This document shows positions 1 to 7,197 of a stretch of 10,578 nt of DNA, one piece after another. Positions within the stretch are counted from its first letter, which is position 1. Each line of letters opens with the position of its first letter. The stretch spans positions 1-10,578 of the forward strand of contig JAPTUI010000226.1 of assembly GCA_028067895.1 (NCBI GenBank), in the 5' to 3' direction. The notes beneath the pieces were generated by a model, which was given only the letters and a program-made list of their open reading frames with translations, ran no database searches and was not told the origin of the DNA. Source of the stretch: Pseudomonadota bacterium (GTDB lineage Bacteria; Pseudomonadota; Gammaproteobacteria; Steroidobacterales; Steroidobacteraceae). The translations under genes and the position numbers were made by a program.

Positions 1-699
1 CTTCGGCTCGATCAGGATCGCGCCCTTGAAGCCGATGCGGTGCTTGTGCTCGACGACCATGGAGAGGAAACGCCCGTAGTGATCGAGTTCGCGCTTCAGA
101 TCGGTGTTCAGCAGTGAGTCGTAGCCCTCGCGCCCGCCCCAGAGCACGTAGTTCTGTCCGCCGAGCCGATGCGTTGCCTCGAGGCAGCCGCGCACCTGAG
201 TGGCGGCCCAGCTGTAGACCTCCGGGTCCGGACTGGTGGCGGCACCACCGGCGTAACGCGGATGGCTGAAGAGGTTGGCCGTGCCCCACAGCAGCTTCAC
301 GCCGGTGGCCGCCATCTTCGCCTCGATGTTTGCGACGATGGTCTTGAGGTTGCGGTCGTGTTCCTTGGCGGTCGTCGCCGTGGCCATGGCGTCGACGTCG
401 TGGAACGTGAAGTAGGGCAGGCCGAGACGGCTGAAGAAGTCGAAGGCCGCCTCGAGCTTCGCGTCGGCCATCTCCTGGCTGATCGTGGCGCCGAGCCACG
501 GGCGCGGCAGCGTGCCGGCACCGAAGATGTCCTGACCCGGCCAATTGAACGAATGCCAGTAGCACACCGCGCCGCGCAGCCAGTCCTCCATGCGCTTGCC
601 GAGGACCTCACGGTCCTTGTCGTAGACGCGGAAGGCGAATTCGTTTTCGGTATCCGGACCCTCGAAACGAACCGGCGCAATCTTGGAAAAAAGGCTCAT
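1..699 (-). CDS. xylA: Xylose isomerase, N-terminal 233 codons (cut by the window edge)
   Basis: Cytoplasmic metal-dependent enzyme that interconverts D-xylose and D-xylulose, the first step of the isomerase pathway of xylose use. The translated minus strand starts MSLFSKIAPVRFEGP and shows hallmark segments of the long (group II) xylose isomerases: YWHSFNWPGQDIFG (about residues 47-60), the catalytic FHDVDA motif with His100 and Asp103, a WGTANLFSHPRY segment (138-149), WGGREGYDSLLNTDL (187-201), and ILIEPK at the cut end, where Glu231 corresponds to a metal ligand. The family is about 440 residues, so roughly half is present. The ATG at 699-697 is chosen because a GGAG ribosome site (711-708) lies 8 nt upstream and the protein begins where the family begins. 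It is transcribed away from the TonB receptor gene. A LacI-type operator candidate lies about 190 bp upstream. The identification is firm; only completeness is unknown. Confidence 0.96.
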   Translation of the reverse strand, partial: MSLFSKIAPVRFEGPDTENEFAFRVYDKDREVLGKRMEDWLRGAVCYWHSFNWPGQDIFGAGTLPRPWLGATISQEMADAKLEAAFDFFSRLGLPYFTFHDVDAMATATTAKEHDRNLKTIVANIEAKMAATGVKLLWGTANLFSHPRYAGGAATSPDPEVYSWAATQVRGCLEATHRLGGQNYVLWGGREGYDSLLNTDLKRELDHYGRFLSMVVEHKHRIGFKGAILIEPK

Positions 700-707
700 T
701 CGGATAA

Positions 708-711
708 CTCC
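708..711 (-). promoter_or_regulatory. Ribosome binding site of xylA
   Basis: GGAG on the minus strand, 8 nt before the ATG at 699. It supports that start codon. Confidence 0.7.
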
Positions 712-730
712 GTGCAATGAATTCGGGAAC

Positions 731-761
731 GTCGCCCCTCACGCGTGAGCGCGAAGGCGAC
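731..761. repeat. Nested inverted repeat in the xylA leader
   Basis: Outer arms GTCGCC (731-736) and GGCGAC (756-761) enclose a perfect 12-bp palindrome CTCACGCGTGAG (738-749). If the xylA transcript starts upstream of here, this would fold just before the gene. There is no U-run, so it is not a canonical terminator. Its function is unknown, and chance occurrence in GC-rich DNA is possible. Confidence 0.35.
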
Positions 762-887
762 CGGGGAAGAGGAAATCGAAGCGCGTGCCGGCGGGGCACA
801 CTGCTTGCGGACGCGCCACGGCCACCGTGTAAAAATCAAACTGGGCTGTTGCGCACGCGTACATCTGTAGAAGATCTCTGCGCGGCA

Positions 888-901
888 TGGTAGCGGTATC
901 A
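888..901. promoter_or_regulatory. Candidate xyl-box-like LacI-family operator, xylA side
   Basis: TGGTAGCGGTATCA is an imperfect 14-bp palindrome with a central CG, the usual shape of LacI-family operators. It resembles the xyl-box I recall for XylR of Xanthomonas (TGGTAGCGCTAACA). A near copy (12 of 14 identical) lies at 2282-2295 beside the receptor promoter. The site is about 190 bp upstream of xylA. I see no convincing promoter hexamers around it, so the exact xylA start point is open. Confidence 0.45.
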
Positions 902-1945
902 GCGCGGCGCCGTCAATGGGAGCGAGGCGGCGGAGGCGTGAGCGGCCGCGCGGGCAAATCGGCGCAGGCGGCGGTGTTCCGAGCCACGCCATGCGACAGC
1001 GGCACACTTGGAAACCGATCGGGCGGGGTTCATCGAGGCAGGGCTCGTGCCGCTGCGCGTGCGTCCGAACGCCGTTCAGGTGCGACATGATGGACCTGCG
1101 GTGGGGTGCCATGTCCGCCGATCGACCTGCGCGAGGCCTTCGAGTGCCCGTGCCGGTAGCGGCCGCGCAGATCGGGGGCCGGGTGCGGCTGAACGGCGCG
1201 CCCCGCTCGACGCGGGGACAGGGCGAGCGGCCGGTATCGCCGCCGGCGTGGCAAGCGGGCTCGCAGCAAACCGAAGGGTACGGGGCGGATTCCTCGACAT
1301 GCGCACGTTGCGTACCGGCGTGAACAGCGCCCGTGCCGTGCGCGGCGCGCAGGGCCGCGAATGACCCGGGGGCACGGTTCGCCCAGTTGATGTCTGGTGC
1401 ACGACTCTGGATCGCCGAGGACCGACTCGGGTCGTCCTCCACGGCACGGCCGACGCGCTTCACCATGCGGGCGGTGCGGGACGCGGCCCGACTCCATCGA
1501 GCCGTGCGCGGTGTCGTTTCGCTCCCACTGCCCGCTCGGATGGCGCACCGGTTCAGCGGCACGCACTGACTGGCGCCGGCTCGGCGGAATCGCGAGGTGC
1601 GTAGAGCCGCTCCGAGGAGCCGCCGATCGGTTCGACCGCACGGGACCTGGCCGAGCGCAGGGAAGCGCGCAGCGGAGCGACGGTCCTTCGCGACCGAAGC
1701 GCTGTCCCTGCGGTAAGGAGCGGCGGAGGGCAGGGCCGAGTCGGGAGGTTGGGGCCAAGGACGACGACGCACCGAGGAGAGCGACGGCGCGCGAGGACTG
1801 CGGGTATCGCGAGTCCGGATCTCGACGGTCAGCGGCTCGTGGCGATCCGGGGCGCGAAAGGCTCCGGCCCGAGGGTCACGCGGCTGGATCTCATGCACGC
1901 GCGGCAGCCGGGCTGAGGATGCCGTCCCCAGCGCAATTTTTCGAG
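902..1945. other. Long stretch with no supported gene
   Basis: About 1 kb between the xylA upstream region and the receptor upstream region. It has long open frames on both strands, but their translations are dominated by Arg, Pro, Ala and Ser, show no recognisable motif, lack ribosome sites, and overlap each other in several frames. This is typical of stop-poor GC-rich DNA. I see no tRNA, no insertion sequence ends and no CRISPR repeats. It could be a decayed gene or hold an RNA, but nothing here allows a call. Confidence 0.5.
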
Positions 1946-1961
1946 TAAAATCAAGGCGAAA

Positions 1962-1975
1962 TGACAGCGTTGTCA
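1962..1975. promoter_or_regulatory. Candidate LacI-family operator of a second type (TGACA-core)
   Basis: TGACAGCGTTGTCA is a near-perfect 14-bp palindrome (only the two positions flanking the central CG break symmetry), the classic LacI-family operator form. It is distinct from the GGTAGCGG type. A possible -10 element, TAAAAT (1946-1951), lies just upstream on the plus strand, so the operator would overlap the start of a transcript towards the receptor. I see no good -35 for it. A related site is at 2373-2386. Confidence 0.45.
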
Positions 1976-2239
1976 CTCAGACGCTGCACCGTAGTTCGCG
2001 CCTCTGTGGTGTTCTGCCAACGTTTCCGGTGGGCGGATCACGGACGGTGAATCGGAGCATCAAGCGTGCGTCGGGCCCCAGCGTGCGACGGTATGGTGGC
2101 GCAATCAGGTCTCGTCTCGAGGTTTCGTCGAGTCCTGATTTGCAACCGCGAGAAGCGCTCACTCGCGGCGTGACGCGCTCTTTGAGAGAGACGGAAAACA
2201 CCGCGCCGGGCGCGAGTTCGGCCGCGCGACGGCGACCTG

Positions 2240-2269
2240 TTGACATCGAGACGACAGCAGGAACATACT
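2240..2269 (+). promoter_or_regulatory. Sigma70-like promoter of the TonB receptor cluster
   Basis: A perfect -35 TTGACA (2240-2245) is followed after 18 nt by CATACT (2264-2269, four of six matches to TATAAT). It points to the receptor gene, giving a leader of about 150 nt. A LacI-type operator candidate sits immediately downstream (2282-2295), in the position expected for repression. Confidence 0.55.
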
Positions 2270-2281
2270 CGGCCCGACATC

Positions 2282-2295
2282 AGGTAGCGGTACCA
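2282..2295. promoter_or_regulatory. Candidate xyl-box-like LacI-family operator, receptor side
   Basis: AGGTAGCGGTACCA differs from the xylA-side site (888-901) at only two of 14 positions. It lies about 13 bp after the -10 element of the receptor promoter, so a bound repressor would block initiation or early elongation. The pairing suggests one xylose- or xylan-responsive regulator for both units (inference). Confidence 0.5.
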
Positions 2296-2372
2296 TAATA
2301 CGAAGGGGGCAGAAACCAACCGCCGAGCGGGATTTCCGGAGCTGTCGCCCGTCGGGTCGGTGCGGCAGCCGT

Positions 2373-2386
2373 CGACAACGTTGCCA
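2373..2386. promoter_or_regulatory. Weaker TGACA-type operator candidate in the receptor leader
   Basis: CGACAACGTTGCCA matches the site at 1962-1975 in 11 of 14 positions and keeps the central AACGTT palindrome. It lies 37 bp before the receptor start codon. A still weaker relative, TGCCAACGTTTCCG, is at 2015-2028. It may be a secondary operator or a chance match. Confidence 0.3.
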
Positions 2387-2410
2387 ATTCACAACACTGG
2401 TTTTCGACAG

Positions 2411-2416
2411 AGGGGG
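2411..2416 (+). promoter_or_regulatory. Ribosome binding site of the TonB receptor gene
   Basis: AGGGGG, 6 nt before the ATG at 2423. It favours this start over the in-frame ATG at 2360, which has no such site and would put a non-signal-like sequence before the signal peptide. Confidence 0.7.
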
Positions 2417-2422
2417 CTTCTA

Positions 2423-5400
2423 ATGAGTCGGAAGACACTGCGTAACGCATCGAAGCGCGCGTTCAAGAAGAACGGTGGGCTCGGTGCGCTGGGCCGATCG
2501 GCCTACGCCAAAATTGGTTTGTCGGGGCTCGCGCTGGGGTCCATGACCCTCGCCGCGCAGGGCGTGGCGCATGCCGCGACCGCCTCGGCTGGCAAGGGCA
2601 CGGATCAACCGGCGGTGCCGGGCGCGGCCGCGAAGGCCAAGCGCCGCGGGCTGCCGGCCACCCCGATGGCCTCCACGGGACTGTTCACGCGCAACGGCGC
2701 GGGACTGCTCGCCATGAACACCGGTCCGGTGCAAAACGCCGCGGGCAGCGCGACCATCCAGGCTGCGGCGAATTCCGCCACGGAACTGCAACCGATCGTC
2801 GTGACCGGCATCCGCGGTTCCCTGATGCGCTCGCTGCAGATCAAGAAGGCCTCCATCGGCGTGGTGGATGCGATTTCCGCGGAGCAGATCGGCCAGTTCC
2901 CCGATGCGACCATCGGTGGGGCCATCTCGCGCATTCCGGGCGTCACCGTGAACCGCGGCAGCCTGAATCAGGCAAGCGCAACGGGCGCGCCGACTGCCAC
3001 GGGCCAGGTTCAGGGCGTGACGGTCGACGGGTTCGGCGGCTCGTTCAACAAGGTATTGGTCGAGGGACGCCAGATTGCCTCGGGCAATGGGCAAACCTTC
3101 AATTTCAGCGACTTCAGCGCCGTGTACGTCGGCGAAGTCGACGTGTACAAGACCCCGGACATGTCGCTCTCCGGTGGCGCGATCGGCGCGACGATCAACG
3201 TCAAGTTCCCCAATCCGTTTGACAACCCGGGCATGCACACCCAGGTGCAGATCTCGGAGAATGTCCATAGCATGGACGGCGGATTCCGACCGAGCTTCGG
3301 CGCGTTGTGGAGCGATACGTTCGATCACAACAAGTTCGGCATCCTGGTCGACGGCGACTATATGGATTCGCACATCCTGGGACATCACCAGGACATCGTT
3401 GGATGGAAGGGCAACACGTCCTTCCCCTGCTCGAGTCTCGCCGCCAACTACACGACGGCCTTTGGTAATACCGGTTGTGCGAGTGTCGGTCCCAATGCGA
3501 CCGGTAACAGCCAGGTGCCGGTGTGGTACCCGCAGGACATGGCGATGTACCTGGAGCGCACCGATTCGCGGCGCAAAGACGGTCGCGTGTCGCTGCAGTG
3601 GCATCCGGTGGACTCCGTGATGGTCACTCTCGATGACAATTACTCTTCGGATGATGAGCACACGTCCCGCTGGCAGCGCAGCACCTGGTTCGGAAACTTC
3701 CCGGGGGCGACGCTCGACGGCAACGGTACGATCACCAATTTCAACTACAACGGGCCGACGGATTTCAATTCGTTCGTCGCCATCAATTACATTACGACCA
3801 ATACCACGGGTCTGAACGTCCTGTGGGATGCGAATGCCAACTGGACCGTCGAGGTCGATGCCGATCACTCGGTGTCGAAGTTCAACCCCAACGGCGGCTA
3901 CAGCGACATCGATTCCGATATTGGCTTCGGCAATACGCCTGCCAATAACTACACCGGCGGTCTGGTGCTGAGTCAGAACAGCAATGTGCTGCCGTATTGG
4001 AGTGCCTTCGGGCCTGGTGCGGTGGAGTCGGGGTCGTCGGCGGTCGCGTCCGCGAACTACAACGGACTGAGCCCATACATCATCGGCTCGCACGTGCTGC
4101 CGATCCAGGATCAGGTCAACACCGACCAGATCAACGAGGCGCAGCTTGCGGCCACCTGGCACAAGGACTCGACTCGCGTGAAGTTCGGTTCCCAGTTCAT
4201 CGATGATGACTGGAACAGCAAGGAAATGGACACCTTCACCAATAACTACTGGGAACTGTGGTCTGGGTACGGGACATCGCCGGGCAATGGTGTGTCGTTG
4301 CCCCAGTCGCTGGTCAGCCCTGTGAGCATCTCGCCATGGATGCCGGGTTTCAGCGGGGCGAACAACCTGCCCTCGACGCTGCTGATGTACAGCCCGTATG
4401 CGGTGCTGAATTACTTGATCGGGCAGCCAGTCAATCCCAGCGCCAATGCGACCGCCGTGGCGGAGGGCTATCCGGCCTACACCGGTGGCATTCCGGCGCT
4501 GGCGCTGAATCCGTCGTCCGTGCAGCACGTGTCGCGTCTGAACTACGATCCGTACGTCACCATCGAGCACAACTTCCACATCGTCGGCAAGGAACTCAAG
4601 GTCGGCCTCGGGTTGCGCTACGACCGCACGGAGGAGACGATCGGGGGGCTGTCGGCTCCGCTGGAGACAGTGCTCTGGAACGGTTCGGGCGATCCGACTG
4701 CGTATTCGTTCAAGACGTCGCCTACGCCGATCTGGACGCAGACCACCAACTCGTTCGGATACTTCCTGCCCTCGTTGGACCTGAATCTGATGGTCACTCG
4801 GGATCTGAAGCTGCGGGCCGACTTCTCGCGCACCGAGAGCCAGCCACCGAATGGGCAGCTGATTCCGAATACCTCGTACGGCGGACGCGTCAATGCGCTC
4901 ACCGCGACGGGCAACAATCCGAACCTGATGCCGTATCTGTCCGACAACTTCAACCTGGGCGCCGAGTGGTACTACGGGAGTAACGATTACGCGTCGCTCG
5001 AGGGCTTCATGAAGCGCGTGACCAACTTCCCGACTTCGAGCGTGTCCCCGCTGCGAATTCCGGGCATCACCGATCCAGCGCCGTGCACCTATAACGGCGC
5101 ACCGTTGTCCAATACCTGCGGTCAGCCGCTGACGTTTGCCGAAACCACGTATACCAACCAGCTCTCGGCCACCGTGACCGGCGTGTCGGTTGCCTGGCAG
5201 CAGATGCTGAAGTGGGGCTTCGGGTTCCTGGTCAACGGCACGTACGTGCACAGCAACGCGAACTTCAACACCTACAGCACGACCTCGAACCAGTTCGCGC
5301 TGCCGGGTGTGGGCAATTCGGCGAATCTGATCGCGTTCTACCAGAGGCACGGGATCCAGGCGCGCTTGGCGGTGCAGTGGCAGGCCTCGCAGCTGCTCGG

Positions 5401-5635
5401 CCTTGGGCAGGAGCAGAGCGGTGGTGCGTTCGGTGCGGAACCGGTGTACCTGGCCTCGAATACGGAAGTGGATTTCAGTACGAATTATGCGATCGATAAG
5501 CATCTGACTGCATACTTCGAAGCGCTGAACCTTTCCGATTCCGTGTACCACACCTATGGCCGGTTCAAGAACCAGACGCTGAATCTGGTAAACTATGGTC
5601 GGTCGTACACGATTGGATTGCGTGCCAACTTCTAG
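2423..5635 (+). CDS. TonB-dependent outer-membrane receptor, probable carbohydrate transporter
   Basis: Outer-membrane beta-barrel powered by TonB-ExbB-ExbD, 1070 residues with this start. Residues 1-51 look like a signal peptide with a long basic start, a hydrophobic IGLSGLALGSMTLAAQG core and a likely cut after AHA. Next comes a low-complexity Ala-rich linker (about 52-119). A TonB-box-like segment ELQPIVVTGIRGSL follows (121-134). The plug (about 135-275) contains ISAEQIGQFPDATIGGAISR, IPGVTV and VLVEGRQIAS. The rest is the barrel, rich in Asn, Tyr and Phe, ending in YGRSYTIGLRANF with the C-terminal Phe needed for barrel assembly. This pattern is that of the Xanthomonas/Caulobacter TonB receptor subfamily, whose members often take up plant-derived oligosaccharides. 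The flanking xylA and KDG kinase suggest xylan or glucuronoxylan fragments as substrate (inference). It is the first gene of the cluster, and its stop codon abuts the next start. Confidence 0.95.
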   Translation: MSRKTLRNASKRAFKKNGGLGALGRSAYAKIGLSGLALGSMTLAAQGVAHAATASAGKGTDQPAVPGAAAKAKRRGLPATPMASTGLFTRNGAGLLAMNTGPVQNAAGSATIQAAANSATELQPIVVTGIRGSLMRSLQIKKASIGVVDAISAEQIGQFPDATIGGAISRIPGVTVNRGSLNQASATGAPTATGQVQGVTVDGFGGSFNKVLVEGRQIASGNGQTFNFSDFSAVYVGEVDVYKTPDMSLSGGAIGATINVKFPNPFDNPGMHTQVQISENVHSMDGGFRPSFGALWSDTFDHNKFGILVDGDYMDSHILGHHQDIVGWKGNTSFPCSSLAANYTTAFGNTGCASVGPNATGNSQVPVWYPQDMAMYLERTDSRRKDGRVSLQWHPVDSVMVTLDDNYSSDDEHTSRWQRSTWFGNFPGATLDGNGTITNFNYNGPTDFNSFVAINYITTNTTGLNVLWDANANWTVEVDADHSVSKFNPNGGYSDIDSDIGFGNTPANNYTGGLVLSQNSNVLPYWSAFGPGAVESGSSAVASANYNGLSPYIIGSHVLPIQDQVNTDQINEAQLAATWHKDSTRVKFGSQFIDDDWNSKEMDTFTNNYWELWSGYGTSPGNGVSLPQSLVSPVSISPWMPGFSGANNLPSTLLMYSPYAVLNYLIGQPVNPSANATAVAEGYPAYTGGIPALALNPSSVQHVSRLNYDPYVTIEHNFHIVGKELKVGLGLRYDRTEETIGGLSAPLETVLWNGSGDPTAYSFKTSPTPIWTQTTNSFGYFLPSLDLNLMVTRDLKLRADFSRTESQPPNGQLIPNTSYGGRVNALTATGNNPNLMPYLSDNFNLGAEWYYGSNDYASLEGFMKRVTNFPTSSVSPLRIPGITDPAPCTYNGAPLSNTCGQPLTFAETTYTNQLSATVTGVSVAWQQMLKWGFGFLVNGTYVHSNANFNTYSTTSNQFALPGVGNSANLIAFYQRHGIQARLAVQWQASQLLGLGQEQSGGAFGAEPVYLASNTEVDFSTNYAIDKHLTAYFEALNLSDSVYHTYGRFKNQTLNLVNYGRSYTIGLRANF

Positions 5636-7183
5636 GTGAACAAGCCTGTCAAGGCGGTCGTCATCGTCGGCGGAGGAACCGCTGGCTGGCTCACCGCAGG
5701 CATCATCGCCGCCCGCCATCAAGCTCGGATGAAGGCGGGCGGCCTTTCGATCACGCTGGTCGAATCCCCGGACATTCGGGCGATCGGCGTGGGGGAAGGG
5801 ACGTGGCCGACGATGCGCTCGACGCTGGAGCGCATGGGCGTATCGGAGACCGCGCTGTTTCGCGAGTGCGATGCGGCGTTCAAGCAGGGGGCAAAGTTCG
5901 TCGGCTGGACGAGCGGGGCTCCCGATGACGCCTATTACCACCCGCTGATGGTTCCGCAGGGCTTCAGCCGGGTGAACCTCGTGCCGCACTGGCTGCACGC
6001 CGGCGGTGCTGTCAGTTTCTGTGATTTCGTGACTCCGCAGGGCCGACTGTGCGATGCCGGGCTTGCACCGAAGACCATCGCGCACGGCGAGTACCGGGCG
6101 CCTGCCAATTACGCCTACCATCTCGATGCCGGGAAGTTCGGCGTGTTTCTCGGCCGGCATTGCCGCGAGAAGCTGGGCGTGCGTCACGTGCTCGCCGATG
6201 TCGAGTCCGTGCGGCAGAGCGAGACCGGCGACATCGAGAGCCTGATCACCCGCCAGGCCGGGCAAATCGACGGTGATCTGTTCGTTGACTGCACGGGCTT
6301 CTCTGCGCTGTTGCTCGGCAAGACCTTGGGGGTCGGGTTTCGCGAGTGCGGCGATATTCTCTTCTGTGATACGGCGCTTGCGGTGCAGGTGCCGTACGAT
6401 TCTCCCGATGCGCCGCTCGCGTCGCAGACCATCTCCACGGCCCATGAGGCGGGGTGGACCTGGGATATCTGCCTACCGACGCGGCGCGGCATCGGCTATG
6501 CGTATTCGAGCCGGCATACCAGCGAAGAGGCGGCGCGCGAGACGCTGCTGCGCTACATCGGACCGCAGCACAAGGATCTGCCGGTGCGCAAGATCCCGAT
6601 CCATGCCGGACACCGCGAGACGTTTTGGAAGAACAATTGCGTGGCGGTGGGCCTGGCGAGCGGCTTTCTCGAGCCGCTCGAGTCCTCGGCCATCGTGCTG
6701 GTGGAGCTGTCGGCGAAGCTGCTCGCCGAGCAGCTGCCGGCCTGCCGCGAGGTCATGGATCTCGTGGCGAAGCGGTTCAATGAGACTACGATGTACCGCT
6801 GGGGCCGCATTATTGACTTCCTAAAACTGCACTACGTGCTCACGCGTCGCACCGATACCGAGTTCTGGCGCGACAACTGCGATCCGGCGACCGTGCCGGA
6901 GCGGTTGCGCGAGTTGCTCACGCTCTGGCGCTACCAGTCGCCGTGGTTCTACGACGAGTTCGATCGACTGGAGGAGGTCTTCCCGGCGGCGAGCTACCAG
7001 TACGTGCTCTACGGCATGGGATTTAAGACCGAGGTTGCGGCCGAGGAGACCGTGGATACTGCCGCGACCGCACTGCGTTGCGTTCAGGATAATGAGAAGA
7101 TGATCGGCGAGCTGAGCATGCGGCTGCCCACGAACCGCGAGCTTTTGAATAAGATTCACCAATACGGTCTACAGCCGATCTGA
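5636..7183 (+). CDS. Tryptophan-halogenase-family flavoprotein
   Basis: 515 residues, the usual length of the flavin-dependent tryptophan halogenase family. It has an N-terminal FAD-binding VIVGGGTAGWLTA (residues 9-21), GVGEGTWP (51-58), and the family lysine in AAFKQGAKF (Lys83, aligning with the catalytic Lys79 of PrnA by eye). FVDCTGF (216-222) and GFLEPLES (343-350) follow; Glu349-Ser350 match the PrnA Glu346 region. The usual WxWxIP motif is altered to WTWDICLP (274-281). In true halogenases FADH2 and oxygen make HOCl, which is passed to the lysine. Members next to TonB receptors are mostly uncharacterised, so the substrate, and even halogenation, is not established here. The GTG start follows the receptor stop directly and lacks a clear ribosome site, implying translational coupling. 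No flavin reductase gene is seen in the window. Confidence 0.92.
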   Translation: MNKPVKAVVIVGGGTAGWLTAGIIAARHQARMKAGGLSITLVESPDIRAIGVGEGTWPTMRSTLERMGVSETALFRECDAAFKQGAKFVGWTSGAPDDAYYHPLMVPQGFSRVNLVPHWLHAGGAVSFCDFVTPQGRLCDAGLAPKTIAHGEYRAPANYAYHLDAGKFGVFLGRHCREKLGVRHVLADVESVRQSETGDIESLITRQAGQIDGDLFVDCTGFSALLLGKTLGVGFRECGDILFCDTALAVQVPYDSPDAPLASQTISTAHEAGWTWDICLPTRRGIGYAYSSRHTSEEAARETLLRYIGPQHKDLPVRKIPIHAGHRETFWKNNCVAVGLASGFLEPLESSAIVLVELSAKLLAEQLPACREVMDLVAKRFNETTMYRWGRIIDFLKLHYVLTRRTDTEFWRDNCDPATVPERLRELLTLWRYQSPWFYDEFDRLEEVFPAASYQYVLYGMGFKTEVAAEETVDTAATALRCVQDNEKMIGELSMRLPTNRELLNKIHQYGLQPI

Positions 7184-7197
7184 TTGCCGCCGCTGCC

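Noticed and set aside
169..720. Plus-strand 183-codon frame at the left end
   Set aside because: It lies opposite xylose isomerase, which is clearly recognisable on the minus strand.
1680..1695. Small hairpin CGGTC-CTTCGC-GACCG as a possible RNA element
   Set aside because: A 5-bp stem in GC-rich DNA is expected by chance, and nothing around it supports a function.
696..1976. Minus-strand 426-codon frame, and overlapping frames at 1030-1758 (-), 1397-1948 (+) and 916-1323 (+)
   Set aside because: The translations are Arg/Pro/Ala/Ser-rich without motifs, have no ribosome sites, overlap one another, and one contains the operator candidates. They look like stop-poor GC-rich noise.
2360..2422. 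Upstream ATG as the receptor start
   Set aside because: The ATG at 2423 has AGGGGG at good spacing and begins a proper signal peptide. The upstream start adds 21 residues and overlaps an operator candidate.
2420..6445. Antisense open frame of 1341 codons opposite the receptor and halogenase genes
   Set aside because: It is codon-aligned with both sense genes, which share one frame because of the zero-gap junction. In that register an antisense stop arises only from sense TTA, CTA or TCA codons, which are rare at this GC content. The translation has no recognisable domain.
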